A DNA stretch of 64,000 bases from Campylobacter rectus (GCF_004803795.1 NZ_CP012543.1:1798001-1862000), one strand, 5' to 3'; shown: positions 17,315-27,182, counted from the first letter of the stretch. Translations and numbers: made by a program. Notes: generated by a model from the sequence alone, not told the origin.

Positions 17315-17777
17315 GTTGTATCCTTCGTTAAAATTTTGAGAAATTATATCACCAAAAGGCTAAAAGTAGATTAAGAGGTCTTGCGAAAGCAAGGCGTTAT
17401 TTTGCTCGCGAGGGAGCAGAAATTTGCGGGATCAGACCTTGCTCGCGCGGCAATCGTAGCGATTAAATTTTAAAACGACGATAATGACCCGCTTAGCAGC
17501 GGCGCATATCAGGCCTGTATGCCAAGGGTAGCCTGCGCGAGCCTAAAAAACCGACAAGGGGCTTTGCGAGCGGCTAAATACACCGACCGTCCCGCTCGCT
17601 CGCGAGCTAAAAAACGTCGCAAAGCGTAGTTTCACAACGAGCGTATCCGCAACCGCACCGCCTAAAAACAGCTCGCACAAGATAAATTTAACCGCCAAAA
17701 CTGCAAGCAACGCCGCCCAAAACGCCCGCCTTCGTTGCAAATTATACACAAAGCAGACAAAGCCCTTATTTTCGATA
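17315..17777. other. gene-free stretch upstream of IS copy A
   Basis: About 460 bp with no gene I can support. It is GC-rich with repeated GCTCGCGA/GCGAGC-like words (17400-17450 and 17560-17610). The 8-bp target duplication TTTCGATA at 17770-17777 ends it. Confidence 0.5.
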
Positions 17778-18101
17778 GGCTCAAGATAAGTTAAGCGGAT
17801 TTTATCTTATCATCTTTAGTAAAATATGATAGAAAGTTTTTGTATCTTTACTGTTTATTATATCTAAACTCTACTTCGCTACACTCGTAGCTGCGTCTTG
17901 AAAAGCTACGAATACAGTGAAGTAGAGCATAACACATTCCTTTAGATAAAGCAAGAAATTCTCTTTGTTTAGTTTCTCTGCGGTCGCTACCGTCACTACG
18001 CTTGAGAAGATTTCTTTAAATTTTGTTTAGCATATCTCCCTCTGCTCTACTTCGCTAAACTCGTAGCCTTTCAGGAGGCAGTAGCAACACAAGTCGCAGC
18101 T

Positions 18102-18153
18102 CTTGTGCTTAGCCACGTTTTGCTTGCTACTGATAAGACGCACTCTCTTTGAG
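18102..18153 (+). repeat. 52-bp micro-element, copy 1 (inside IS A)
   Basis: Starts CTTGTGCTTAGC and ends CTCTCTTTGAG, directly before a run of A. The intact IS copy B lacks it at the matching place (AGAAGTTTTCTATACC). It differs from the other 52-bp copies mainly at bases 13-24. Confidence 0.7.
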
Positions 18154-18424
18154 AAAAAGTTTTTTATACCGTTTATGTGATTTTTACCGTTAGCGTCTTA
18201 TAAAGTAATAAGCGTAGCATAATTAAAATTCATTTTTAGAATGTTTTACCCTGTAGTGTGCTTTAGCTCCGTAATCAACCAAACCATCGTAAGCTTTCCG
18301 GCAATCAGAGTATATAGTAGAGCTATCAAGCTTGCTATATTGCGATAGTATAGGTATTAATTCACTAGCAGAGCAGTTTTTAATTATTTGGGTATAAACT
18401 CTGCCATCTCTTTTAAACATACCG

Positions 18425-18530
18425 TTGTGCTCTACTTCACTGTGTTCGTAGCTTTTTAAGGCGCAGTAACGAGCGGTCCCGAGCCATTAGGCGACGGTAG
18501 CTAGCGGAGCGACGCTAAGCGAAGTTAAGC
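18425..18530 (+). repeat. ~105-bp micro-element in IS A
   Basis: Begins TTGTGCTCTACTTCACTG and ends near GACGCTAAGCGAAGTTAAGC. It splits the transposase frame after the bases ACCG. A related segment lies in IS copy C at a different site that also ends in CCG. The intact copy B has neither. Confidence 0.7.
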
Positions 18531-18565
18531 ACCGGAGTTTTATTTGCTATACCTCTACCTCTTTT

Positions 18566-18588
18566 CTCAAAGAGAGTGTGAGCACAAG
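18566..18588 (-). repeat. short 23-bp form of the 52-bp micro-element, inverted
   Basis: Reading the minus strand gives CTTGTGCTCACACTC followed by TCTTTGAG. This keeps both ends of the 52-bp element but lacks its middle. It interrupts a CTCTACCTCTTACCTCTTAC-like stretch that is continuous in IS copy B. Confidence 0.6.
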
Positions 18589-18783
18589 ACCTCTTACTCT
18601 TTAGACATTAGAATTCTTATTTCTCTAAAGATTTTACATAGTGTTACTTCTGAAATTTTAGTTAAATTCGATATCTTTGATGCTTCTATATCCTCTGTGA
18701 AGTACTTTAGAATTTCTCTAAATTTAGCTTCAGAAATTCTTGAACGGACCATATACTTATTTTTCATTGATAAAATCATAGTT

Positions 18784-18835
18784 CTTGTGCTTAGCTTCAC
18801 TTCGTTTGCTACTGATAAGACGCGCTCTCTTTGAG
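18784..18835 (+). repeat. 52-bp micro-element, copy 2 (inside IS A)
   Basis: Same 52-bp length and ends as copy 1. It sits between CATAGTT and AAAAACTCC, just upstream of the transposase start. IS copy C carries an element at exactly the same position, while copy B joins the two flanks directly. Confidence 0.75.
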
Positions 18836-18890
18836 AAAAACTCCTTTGGAAGTTTTTAACTTATCTTGAGCCTTTCGATATTGTAGTCCA

Positions 18891-19148
18891 TTATTTCACC
18901 AACAATTCTTTGATCGCTTCAGTCATAGCATCCACTGAGCCGAGCGCCTGCACGTTTAGCAGATACTTACCGCCGACGACGAACGCCGGCACGCCTTGGA
19001 TCTTGGCTACGTCGTAGCTCTCGTCCCATGTTTTTAGGATCTCTTGCGCACGCGCAGAGTCTAGAGCTTTGTCGTAGTCTGCGTCGCTCACGCCCGTCGC
19101 GCCATAGCTCTGCGGCAAAATACGTCGTCGCGCCGTCGCAATGCGCAC
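18891..19148 (-). pseudogene. C-terminal remnant of a DsbA-like thiol:disulfide protein
   Basis: The last 65 or so residues read as the end of a DsbA-type protein: ALDSARAQEILKTWDESYDV, then the cis-proline loop KIQGVPAFVVGGKYLLNVQ, then a final helix DAMTEAIKELLVK. No CxxC active site, thioredoxin N-terminus or signal peptide is found upstream in any frame, and a stop lies just before the GTG at 19148. IS copy A ends 18 bases beyond the stop codon. It cannot work as an oxidoreductase. The missing N-terminus was probably lost in a rearrangement. Confidence 0.75.
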
Positions 19149-19738
19149 TATCGCGCGCTAAAAGTGTTTTCGCTCCGCGGTAAAGCTATCGCCGATACCT
19201 GGGTTATCTACCGGCTATCGCGCGCCAAAAACGCTTTCACGCCCGCGCCGCAAAGCAAACTCCTGCGCTCGCCTAAGCCTCCAAAACCCGCCTAGCGATC
19301 AGGCTTTGTCCGCCCTCCTCTTTGACGCTGCAAAGTATTAAATTTCGCTGCTCAAAAAAGGCCTCCAGTCGCTCGTCCCCGTCTAGAAGGATCTCGCTTA
19401 CGATCCGCCCGACGCTTGGCAAAAAGCGCCAAACGCCGATTTTTACGTCAAGGGCCTGCACTCGCACGCTTTTGCCGTCTAAGATGCTAAAAATCTACTC
19501 GGATTTTCGCCTGTCGTTATGCCGTAGTTAGTCGAAATTTAACGCTAGATTTAACTGCAACGGATTAAAATTTATCGCTCAAATTTACCGCCAAAGCCCT
19601 CGCCGTCAAATTTAAACCTCAAATTTATCAGCAAAATTCCGCCGACGCTCAAAGTCAAATTTCGCAGCGAATTTTACAGCCTAAAATCGGCTGAATTTTA
19701 TCGACAAAGTCTCGAAAAATTTGCCATAAATTTAAACC
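19149..19738. other. decayed stretch with one uncertain reading frame
   Basis: About 590 bp without a supported gene. A minus-strand frame at 19273-19467 (64 codons, GTG start) reads plausibly as the end of a protein (KIGVWRFLPSVGRIVSEILL, ending ARRVLEA), but no family was recognised and its upstream part is stopped, so it may be a gene remnant. The rest, 19530-19735, is dense in AAATTT words. Confidence 0.4.
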
Positions 19739-19951
19739 TCAATCAGGCGGCTTATAGCCCTTTTCTTTGCGGCGCAGCTCCAGCTTATAGGCGTCGTTTA
19801 GCGCGTCTTCGTCGTCAAATTTCGTCCCGTCCAAAAACTTTCGCTCATCGTCAAACTGCCTGGTTTTAAGCCCCCACAGCAGCGCCGCCAGCCCGCACGC
19901 GCCAAGCAGCGTCGAGACGCCGATCATCATCGCCACGACCGCCCCGCTCAT
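19739..19951 (-). CDS. ccoS: cbb3 oxidase assembly protein CcoS
   Basis: A 70-aa single-pass membrane protein. The helix VVAMMIGVSTLLGACGLAAL (5-24) is followed by the CcoS-type tail LLWGLKTRQFDDERKFL (24-40). CcoS helps insert heme and copper into cbb3 cytochrome oxidase. It overlaps ccoI by four bases, the usual pairing. The charged C-terminus KLELRRKEKGYKPPD is longer than in minimal CcoS proteins. Confidence 0.85.
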   Translation of the reverse strand: MSGAVVAMMIGVSTLLGACGLAALLWGLKTRQFDDERKFLDGTKFDDEDALNDAYKLELRRKEKGYKPPD

Positions 19952-22350
19952 CGCTCGCTCCTAGCCCGCATCGCGTTTAGCACGACCGCGACCGAGCTTA
20001 GCGACATCGAGAGCGCAGCTACGGCGGGCGCCACGTAGCCGGCCATCGCTAACGGTATCGTCACGGCGTTATAAACGAGCGAAAAGGCCAAATTTTGCCG
20101 CACGATGCGGTAGGTCCTGCGCGCGAGCCTAACCGCAGCTGCTAGCGAGACGGGGTCATCCCTCATTAGCACGACGTCGCTTTTTGCGATACTCACGGCC
20201 GCTCCGCTACCCATGCACACAGCCACGCTTGATAGCGCGAGCGCGGCGGCGTCGTTGATCCCGTCGCCTACCATCAGCACATTTCGGCCCTGCTGCGCCA
20301 GTCTCTCTACGTAGGCGGCCTTGTCCGTGGGCAGAGCGTTTGCGACCGTTTCGTCGATGCCAAGCCCCTCTGCTACGCGCTTTGCGGCGTATTCGTTATC
20401 GCCCGTTAGCATCGCTACGCGCATTTTGGCGTTTTTTAGCGCGTCCACGCACTCTTTAGCGCCATCTTTTAGGCTCTCCTTTAGCTCAAATGCCGCCGCG
20501 ATCTCCCTGTCTGCGGCAAAAAAATAGCAAGTCTCGCGTACCGCTTCGCCGTTATAAAGCCCCAGCTCGCGCATAAATTTCTCGCTCCCGCCGGCTAGAT
20601 TTATACCGTCAAATTTAGCCCTTACTCCGCGCGCTGCGATATTTTCAAAGCCCTTTAACTCTAAAAGTTTTAAATCCCTAAAATTTGCGCGCAGATACTC
20701 GCCTACGGCGCGGCTAATCGGGTGATCCGAGCCGCTAACCAGCGAAAAAAGTGCACTTGCGTCAAATTTGCCCGAGTGCGTAAATTTACTAACCTTAAGC
20801 CGCCCGGACGTGAGCGTACCGGTCTTATCAAACACAGCCGTATCGCACTTGGCTAGACTTTCGATGATGCGCGCTTCTTTAAAAAGTATCCCGCGCCTAA
20901 AGCCCGCCCCAAGCGCAACGAGCGTGCTAACGGGCGTAGCAAGCCCCAGCGCGCAGGGACACGAGATCACCACGACCGAGATCGCGACGATGAGCGCGGC
21001 GGATAGCTCGCCCGTGCGCCAGAACCAAAACGCAAACGTCGCTAGCGCCAGCGCCGTGATAGCAGCCGAGAATCTCGCCGAGATAGCGTCCGCGAGTGCC
21101 TGAATCTTGGGCTTTTTGGCTGCGGCGGTTTCTAGCAAATTTATAATACGGGCTAGCACCGACTCGCTAAAGACGGCGCCGACCTCATAAACCAGCGTGC
21201 CGTCCACGCACACAGAGCCGCTTTTTATCTCGTTTTCGCCATCTTTTGCGCTAAGATACGCAGGCGCGCTCTCGCCGCTAAGGCTAGAGAGATCAAAGCT
21301 CGCCGCGCCGCTTACGACTACGCCGTCAAGTAGCACGCGCTCGCCCGCTCTCACGACCACGAGCTCGCCCGCACGCACCTCCTGCGCGCTTTTTAGGATT
21401 ATTTCGTCGCCGTTTTTGACGCTAACGGAGTTTAAATTTAGCGAGTTTAGATTATCAAGCGTGTCGGCGGCTTTTTTCTTGCTCAAGATTTCCAGATATT
21501 TGCCGATAAATACGAAAGTGATTATCATCGCGACCGAGTCGAAATACACCTCGCCCTGCCTTGAAAACATCGCGTAGATCGAGAAAATGTAAGCCGCAAG
21601 CGTACCCGTGACGATGAGGCTATCCATGTTTTGCGTTTTGTTTTTTAGCGCCGTCCAAGCACCCCTAAAAAACCCGCTTCCCGTATAAAAAAGCACCGGC
21701 GTAGCGAGGATAAATTCGGCGAAATTTATGATAGAGCGCACGTCCTGGCGCATGCCGGTGAAGTAGCCGCCGTACTGCGCGACGGCCAGCCACATGATGT
21801 TCATCGTGCAAAATATCCCGACAAGCAGCCTAGCGTAAAATTCGCGCCTCTGCCCTGCTAGCCTGTGCTCCTGAGCCTGCGCGTCGTATGGGTAGGGCTC
21901 GTAGCCGATGGAGTGGATAAGAGCGAAAATTTGAGCCAAATTTATCTCGTTTTCGTCCCAGACGATGAGGGCTTTGTTATTAACCGAGTTTATATTTACC
22001 TCTAAAATTCCCTTCTGCGCAAATAAAACCTTCTCGTTTAGCCAGACGCAAGCCGAGCAATGGATACCCTCGATGATGAGCGAGATTTTACTAAAACCGT
22101 TCTCGTTTTTGACATAATTTTGATAAATAGCCGCGAGGTCCTCTTGCGACTTTTGCGCCGCGTTTTTCGCACCCCAGGCGGGATTTAGCGTAGTTTTACC
22201 AAGCCTTTCGTAAAACTCATTAAGCCCGCTTGCGTTAAGTATCTCATAAACTCCCGCGCACCCCTCACAGCAAAACAGCTCCCCGCCGCGCTCTATCAAC
22301 GCCTCGCGCTCAAATTCGCCTCTGCAGTGCGCGCATTTAAATTTGCTCAT
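19948..22350 (-). CDS. ccoI: copper-exporting P-type ATPase for cbb3 oxidase assembly
   Basis: An 800-aa P1B-type ATPase that delivers copper across the inner membrane for cbb3 oxidase. An N-terminal Cys-rich zinc-finger-like stretch (CAHC at 6-9, CCEGC at 27-31) marks CcoI. Next comes a heavy-metal domain with GIHCSACVWLNE. The transmembrane metal site is SCPCALGLATP, the phosphorylation site DKTGTLT and the hinge GDGINDAAAL. All core motifs are present. It is translationally coupled to ccoS. A broken relative lies at 16505-16635. Confidence 0.93.
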   Translation of the reverse strand: MSKFKCAHCRGEFEREALIERGGELFCCEGCAGVYEILNASGLNEFYERLGKTTLNPAWGAKNAAQKSQEDLAAIYQNYVKNENGFSKISLIIEGIHCSACVWLNEKVLFAQKGILEVNINSVNNKALIVWDENEINLAQIFALIHSIGYEPYPYDAQAQEHRLAGQRREFYARLLVGIFCTMNIMWLAVAQYGGYFTGMRQDVRSIINFAEFILATPVLFYTGSGFFRGAWTALKNKTQNMDSLIVTGTLAAYIFSIYAMFSRQGEVYFDSVAMIITFVFIGKYLEILSKKKAADTLDNLNSLNLNSVSVKNGDEIILKSAQEVRAGELVVVRAGERVLLDGVVVSGAASFDLSSLSGESAPAYLSAKDGENEIKSGSVCVDGTLVYEVGAVFSESVLARIINLLETAAAKKPKIQALADAISARFSAAITALALATFAFWFWRTGELSAALIVAISVVVISCPCALGLATPVSTLVALGAGFRRGILFKEARIIESLAKCDTAVFDKTGTLTSGRLKVSKFTHSGKFDASALFSLVSGSDHPISRAVGEYLRANFRDLKLLELKGFENIAARGVRAKFDGINLAGGSEKFMRELGLYNGEAVRETCYFFAADREIAAAFELKESLKDGAKECVDALKNAKMRVAMLTGDNEYAAKRVAEGLGIDETVANALPTDKAAYVERLAQQGRNVLMVGDGINDAAALALSSVAVCMGSGAAVSIAKSDVVLMRDDPVSLAAAVRLARRTYRIVRQNLAFSLVYNAVTIPLAMAGYVAPAVAALSMSLSSVAVVLNAMRARSER

Positions 22351-22660
22351 CGGTTACTTTTTTCTTTCATTTTAAGATTTTTAATTATACGCAAAATTTC
22401 TAAAGCCTCGCTTGATTTTGCAAGCTTTGGCGTGAATGGGAGAGTGTCTCCAAATTTGACGGCAAATTTGACAGATTTTGCTCACACATAAACATAAATT
22501 TGATCAGACTTAGCCAAAACCCGCATCTTGAAAACGCTGGCAAATTTACGAGCGAATTTTTAACGCTCGCAAATTTTGGCCTCGAATTTTACCCATAACC
22601 GCTCTGTGGAATCTTGTAGTAATACAAATAGTGTCTTGAGCGCTGAATTTAATACTTTCG
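22351..22660. other. gene-free stretch (310 bp)
   Basis: AAATTT-rich spacer with several repeats of CAAATTTGACGGCAAATTTG type around 22450-22480. No gene, RNA or terminator is supported. Confidence 0.5.
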
Positions 22661-23104
22661 CTATCTTTTTAGCAAGCGAGCTATTATGATTATAAAAAGT
22701 ATTTCGGCTAAAAATGTGCCAACCCCTTGAGCAACAACAAAGTCTCCTCGCTGTGCCCCAACCGCAAACGGGAGTAGCGCACCCAAAATAAGCGCTAAAA
22801 TAATCGTCGCAGCGGCAGGCAAAAACAAATCTATGAAAAATTTTGCAATTTCGTCAAAATAACTTAGCCGCTTATAAAGCACCGCGCACACGCCACTAAA
22901 AAATATCCAAAAACCGACCAAATAAGCGATATTTAGCTGAAGCCAATCAAGCGGATCGCCCAAATCTCCGAGAGGATCGGCATCTCCTGCTGGATCATAC
23001 TCCGTAAAAAGCGCAAGCTCTACCGCGCTAGTCGTAAGCCCGTAAATACTCATAAAGCAAAAACTCATCGAAAACGCACAAGTAAAAATTTTTAAAAATG
23101 CCAT
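22661..23104 (-). CDS. small integral membrane protein of unknown function
   Basis: A 147-aa protein with four likely membrane helices: about 5-30, 56-78 (AYLVGFWIFFSGVCAVLY), 88-112 (FLPAAATIILALILGALLPF) and 125-143. A polar acidic loop, FTEYDPAGDADPLGDLGDPL, joins the first two. I do not recognise a family. It stands alone between a spacer and a broken cation transporter. The short AT-rich leader before ATG 23104 holds no clear ribosome site. Confidence 0.65.
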   Translation of the reverse strand: MAFLKIFTCAFSMSFCFMSIYGLTTSAVELALFTEYDPAGDADPLGDLGDPLDWLQLNIAYLVGFWIFFSGVCAVLYKRLSYFDEIAKFFIDLFLPAAATIILALILGALLPFAVGAQRGDFVVAQGVGTFLAEILFIIIIARLLKR

Positions 23105-23216
23105 TTTTTTCTCACGATTAGATTAAATTTTACGCTCCAGCTTTATATTTTTAAGCCGCACGATTATAGCACATTAAAACGTCCTAGGCGCTACCGATTT
23201 GTCCCTCCCCCAACCC

Positions 23217-24323
23217 TCACGCAAACTCCCTATCTATCACGATGAAAATTTTATATCCAGGAAAGCTTAGCGATATCTCGCGCTCTACCTCGGCGCGCAG
23301 CTCACCTAGATTTTTCTCGGCAAAATCGACCATCACGTCAAACCTCACGCTCTTTTTCTTAGTATCGATGAAAAACGCGTGAAATCCGCGCACGCTGCTA
23401 AAGCGCGAGAGTAGATTCGTCACGCAGGCGCGGCTCCCTTCTTGACTCAAATTTACGCTATAAACGCCGAAAACCAGATAAATCCTGTAAATTTTATAAA
23501 TCTCGATCTGAAGCTCGTTTAGCCTCTGCGAGACCTCGCTAAGAGGCAAATGCTAGTCTATCTCGACGCTTACTGAACCAAAGTATCGCTGCGCGCCGTA
23601 GTTGTGCAGGATTAGGTCGTATGCGCCGCGCACGATCTCGCAGCGATTTACGGCGGCGCAAATTTCGTCGCTGATCTCCTTTTCAACGCGCCGACCGATG
23701 ATTTTATCGAAGGTTTCTTTTATCAAAAACGCCGTTTACGATAATAAAAAGCGAGGCCAAAGCGCCTGCGTAGCCGTCTATCTGGATATCGGCGAAGTAC
23801 GATAGCGCGGCGGAGACGAGGATCACACACGATATGATCGCATCGCCCAAAGCCTCCTGCGGGGCGGCTCTAAGCGAGATAGATTTGGTCTGTTTGCCGA
23901 TCTTTTGCAGTAAAATCCGAGCGCAAATTTGACGAATATCGCGCAGAACAAAAACGCCAAAAACGGCATCGTAAAGCTAGTAGGCTCCGGCGCGAAGATA
24001 TTTTCGACCGAAGTTTTTAGAAACTGAAATCTCAGCATCGGCACGATAACCGAGGCGATGAGACCGCCGATATACTCGGTCCTGCCGTAGCCGTATGGGT
24101 GGGGCTTCGCCCGGCATCTTGCTAGCTAGTTTTGATCCGAAAATTGTAATGATACTTGAGCCTGCGTCGCTAAGGTTATTTACAGCGTCTGATATCAGCG
24201 CGACCGAGTTTGAAACCATAGCGATAAAGATTTTCGCTCCGGCTAAGAAAAAATTCGTAACTATACCGATAAGCGCGGTTTTATCATCGTTTTTTCACGT
24301 TTGTCGTCTTTAAAATCCGTCAT
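23217..24323 (-). pseudogene. cation diffusion facilitator (CDF) transporter, frameshifted
   Basis: The pieces together rebuild a CDF metal transporter. An N-terminal part (start ATG 24323) shows FFLAGAKIFIAMVSNSVALI and SDAVNNLSDAGSSIITIFGS with the CDF aspartate pair. A middle part has HPYGYGRTEYIGGLIASVIV and a later helix. Next comes DIQIDGYAGALASLFIIVNG with its aspartate. The C-terminal cytoplasmic domain includes the segment at 23217-23549. The frame changes at least three times (about 24255, 24105, 23725) and a stop interrupts near 23550. Intact CDF proteins of this type export zinc, iron or manganese; this one cannot be made full length. Confidence 0.85.
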
Positions 24324-24364
24324 TTTGAAATTTCTTTTCATTTTTGGCGAGATTATATCGCTTC

Positions 24365-24393
24365 TTGACATCAAAGCCAAAATTTTATAAAAT
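24365..24393 (+). promoter_or_regulatory. promoter of rho
   Basis: TTGACA at 24365-24370 and TAAAAT at 24388-24393, with a 17-base spacer. The ATG follows 73 bases after the -10, leaving an AT-rich leader in which rho is often autoregulated in other bacteria. No attenuator was identified here. Confidence 0.6.
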
Positions 24394-24466
24394 GCGAGCT
24401 TTCAAAACTTCTTTTTGAAACTTAAATTTATCTACAAAATTATTCCGTAATTTTAAAGAGGACACG

Positions 24467-25816
24467 ATGGAAAATAACGCGACCCAGCCTGCAAATTCCG
24501 CGCAGGAAAATCAAAAAACGACCAAAAAATACCCGAGTGTGCGCACTCACATCCCCGTCGACGGACACAAAATCGAAGAGCTAAGAATGCTCAGCCTAGA
24601 GGAGCTCATCGCTATCGCAAATAGCGTAGGCGTCGAGAATCCGCGCGAATTTCGCAGACAAGATTTGATATTTGAGATCCTAAAAACCCAAACAAAACAA
24701 GGCGGATTTATACTTTTTACGGGCATTTTAGAGATCACGAGCGAGGGCTACGGCTTTTTGCGCTCGGTAGACGCAAACCTCAGTGACAGCTCAAACGACG
24801 CCTACGTCTCAAACTCTCAAATTCGCAAATTTGCCCTACGCGTGGGCGATATCGTGACGGGTCAGGTGCGCGAGCCAAAAGATCAGGAAAAATACTACGC
24901 CCTGCTAAAAATCGAAGCGCTAAACTATATGCCGCTAATCGAGGCCAAAGAGCGCCCGTTATTTGACAACCTAACCCCGCTTTTCCCGACGGAAAAACTT
25001 CGCCTCGAGTACGATCCAATGAAGCTAACGGGCCGCGTGCTCGATCTCTTTACGCCTCTTGGCAAGGGTCAGCGCGGCCTAATCGTCGCCCCTCCAAGAA
25101 GCGGTAAAACCGAGCTCATGAAAGAGCTAGCCCACGGCATCGCGCGCAACCACCCCGAGTCGCATCTCATGGTACTGCTCGTGGACGAGCGTCCCGAGGA
25201 GGTCACCGACATGCAGCGCTGCGTAAAGGGCGAGGTATTTAGCTCGACGTTTGACCTACCTGCGATGAACCACGTGCGCGTCGCCGAACTCGTCATCGAA
25301 AAGGCCAAACGCCTCGTAGAAATGGGCAAGGATGTCATCATCCTGCTTGATAGCATCACCCGCTTAGCGCGCGCGTATAACACCGTAACTCCGCCAAGCG
25401 GCAAGGTGCTAACCGGCGGCGTGGATGCAAACGCCCTGCATAAACCGAAGCGCTTTTTCGGCGCGGCGCGAAACATCGAGCACGGCGGTAGCCTCACCAT
25501 CATCGCCACCGCACTCATCGACACGGGCTCGCGTATGGACGAGGTAATTTTCGAGGAATTTAAAGGCACCGGCAACAGCGAGATCGTGCTAGATCGCAAC
25601 ATCTCCGACCGCCGTATTTACCCGGCTATCAACGTACTAAAATCAGGCACCAGAAAAGAAGAACTACTGCAAAAACCGGACGAACTGCAAAAGATCTGGG
25701 CTATCCGCTCGGCGATCGCGACGATGGACGACGTAGAGGCGCTTAAGTTTTTATACGCCAAAATGCTAAAAACCAAGGATAACAAAGAGCTGCTTTCGAT
25801 CCTAAACGAGTCGTAA
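24467..25816 (+). CDS. rho: transcription termination factor Rho
   Basis: A 449-aa hexameric RNA helicase that ends transcription. The N-terminal RNA-binding fold runs from [20 protein letters not shown] through the cold-shock-like segment with SEGYGFLRS. The ATPase core has Walker [18 protein letters not shown], then [14 protein letters not shown] and Walker B region [18 protein letters not shown]. The Q- and R-loop text [20 protein letters not shown] follows. All parts are present. The N-terminal extension of about 30 residues is Q/N/K-rich. A GAGGA ribosome site lies before the ATG. Confidence 0.97.
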   Translation: MENNATQPANSAQENQKTTKKYPSVRTHIPVDGHKIEELRMLSLEELIAIANSVGVENPREFRRQDLIFEILKTQTKQGGFILFTGILEITSEGYGFLRSVDANLSDSSNDAYVSNSQIRKFALRVGDIVTGQVREPKDQEKYYALLKIEALNYMPLIEAKERPLFDNLTPLFPTEKLRLEYDPMKLTGRVLDLFTPLGKGQRGLIVAPPRSGKTELMKELAHGIARNHPESHLMVLLVDERPEEVTDMQRCVKGEVFSSTFDLPAMNHVRVAELVIEKAKRLVEMGKDVIILLDSITRLARAYNTVTPPSGKVLTGGVDANALHKPKRFFGAARNIEHGGSLTIIATALIDTGSRMDEVIFEEFKGTGNSEIVLDRNISDRRIYPAINVLKSGTRKEELLQKPDELQKIWAIRSAIATMDDVEALKFLYAKMLKTKDNKELLSILNES

Positions 25817-26146
25817 ATTTACGCATTTTTTGACCTAAATTTACCGCCGCTTAATCTTACGCGCGAGTCGTTTCGGCTCGCCGACCTACTTTAAAACGCT
25901 CTAAATTTTATAAATTTACAAACCGTCTCCGCTTAAATTTACGTCAGTAGCGGCGACTATTTAAACGCCCAAATTTAACGCGGCCTTTCAAATTTGCTTT
26001 TAGCTTTTGTTGTCCGTCGCTTCTCACATCTTACGCTAAATTTACGAGATTAACCGCTTTATGCACGCTTTGCTTTTTTATTTAAATTTTACTGCGCTAC
26101 CGAGCACGCCGCCCCCTCTTCTATCGCTGCGACGGATTTGCAAATT
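25817..26146. other. gene-free stretch (330 bp) between convergent genes
   Basis: AAATTT-dense spacer, with cores near 25842, 25904, 25914, 25935, 25972 and 25990. No gene is supported, and no good U-tailed hairpin was found after rho. Confidence 0.5.
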
Positions 26147-27178
26147 TTACCGCCCAGCGCCTTTAAAGAATTCCTCTATCATTTTTTGATTACATACGTC
26201 TAAATACTTCTCTCTGCCGCTATCGCAAAAATCCGTACTCCCGGGATTGCCGCCATATGCCCTTATAATTTCACCCGCTATCCCCTGGTATCCAACGCTC
26301 ATATATACGTTATCTGCTAGAATTTTACCGGTATATCTATCTTTGATCACGGCACCGTAGTCAAAATCAATATATAACATATCTGTCAATACATTAGGCT
26401 TTATGTCGGGCTTTAGTTCTATGACGGCATACGGATATTTTATTACGAGCTCGACAGACGCTATCTCATCTTCATTGATTTCTTTGCGAGCTATACATTT
26501 GTCTTTGTAAATTTGCTTGAGATCTTTCATATTGTATTTTATGTAGCTTAATATTTTAGACGGTTTTATATCTATCGTCGAGGCATTTCTATCATCAAGT
26601 AACGATTTTATCTCTATGATTATTTTATCCTCGCTTTCATGATTTGATTGCAGTTGATTAAAAAATATATTTAATTCTTCATATGTTATCGGGATACTCT
26701 TTAAAAAGCCTCTTGTGCTTAACTTGGCTGATAAAAAGCACTCTTGTGCGGTATAGTCATCCAGATAAATTCTAAAATATTTACCGTTCGTGGCGGGATT
26801 TTTACTTTTTTCTTTGTAGTCTATAAAATTTACGTAGCCGTTTATCAAAGATATGAAATTCGCATCGGTCGTATTTGCAGGGAAATTTAGCCAATCGGTT
26901 GGATCTATCAAAGGAAAAGCGCTTCTATTCCATTCGACTATTTCTCTTTCTCCGGCATAATATGCTCTGATAGCGGGCTTTTCGTGGACACTTATCTTGG
27001 CATATTTAAAATCATAATAGGCCATAACGACTCGAAGTAGGATAAAGTCACTAAAGAAAACCATAAACCAAACAAAAAGCCAAAGCAGCTTGCGTTTACC
27101 CTTGAGGGCGATTAAAGCGACAAAGAAGCTTACGATTAGAAAAATGAGTGCGATTAGAAGTGCTGCGGCGTCGTGCAT
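26147..27178 (-). CDS. membrane-anchored protein of unknown function
   Basis: About 343 aa. I chose ATG 27178 because it starts five bases after the dnaX stop and has GGAG ten bases upstream; an ATG at 27211 would overlap dnaX. Two N-terminal helices (about 5-25 and 30-50, LLWLFVWFMVFFSDFILLR) are followed by a soluble domain of about 280 residues, probably periplasmic, with scattered cysteines but no family motif. GC content and codon use are lower than in the flanking housekeeping genes, which hints at a different origin. No function is assigned. Confidence 0.7.
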   Translation of the reverse strand: MHDAAALLIALIFLIVSFFVALIALKGKRKLLWLFVWFMVFFSDFILLRVVMAYYDFKYAKISVHEKPAIRAYYAGEREIVEWNRSAFPLIDPTDWLNFPANTTDANFISLINGYVNFIDYKEKSKNPATNGKYFRIYLDDYTAQECFLSAKLSTRGFLKSIPITYEELNIFFNQLQSNHESEDKIIIEIKSLLDDRNASTIDIKPSKILSYIKYNMKDLKQIYKDKCIARKEINEDEIASVELVIKYPYAVIELKPDIKPNVLTDMLYIDFDYGAVIKDRYTGKILADNVYMSVGYQGIAGEIIRAYGGNPGSTDFCDSGREKYLDVCNQKMIEEFFKGAGR

Positions 27179-27182
27179 ATCG

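Larger units (their letters stand above)
17778..18872 (-). mobile_element. IS1595-family element, decayed copy A
   Basis: Bounded by the inverted repeat GGCTCAAGATAAGTTAA on the left and its complement on the right, with a perfect 8-bp direct repeat TTTCGATA on both sides (17770-17777, 18873-18880). It is 1095 bp against 746 bp for the intact copy B, because several short segments have been inserted. The transposase frame survives only in pieces: 18223-18420 (catalytic-domain part with TIYSDCRKAYDGL) and 18594-18800 (N-terminal helix-turn-helix part). It cannot make transposase but may still move in trans. Confidence 0.88.

Noticed and set aside
17543-17749. Minus-strand frame of 68 codons
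   Set aside because: No ribosome site, no family match and an odd hydrophobic mix; it lies in GC-rich spacer DNA.
17778-18872. IS copies A and C as a different IS type because of their greater length
   Set aside because: Ends, transposase pieces and target duplications match copy B; the added length is due to the nested micro-elements.
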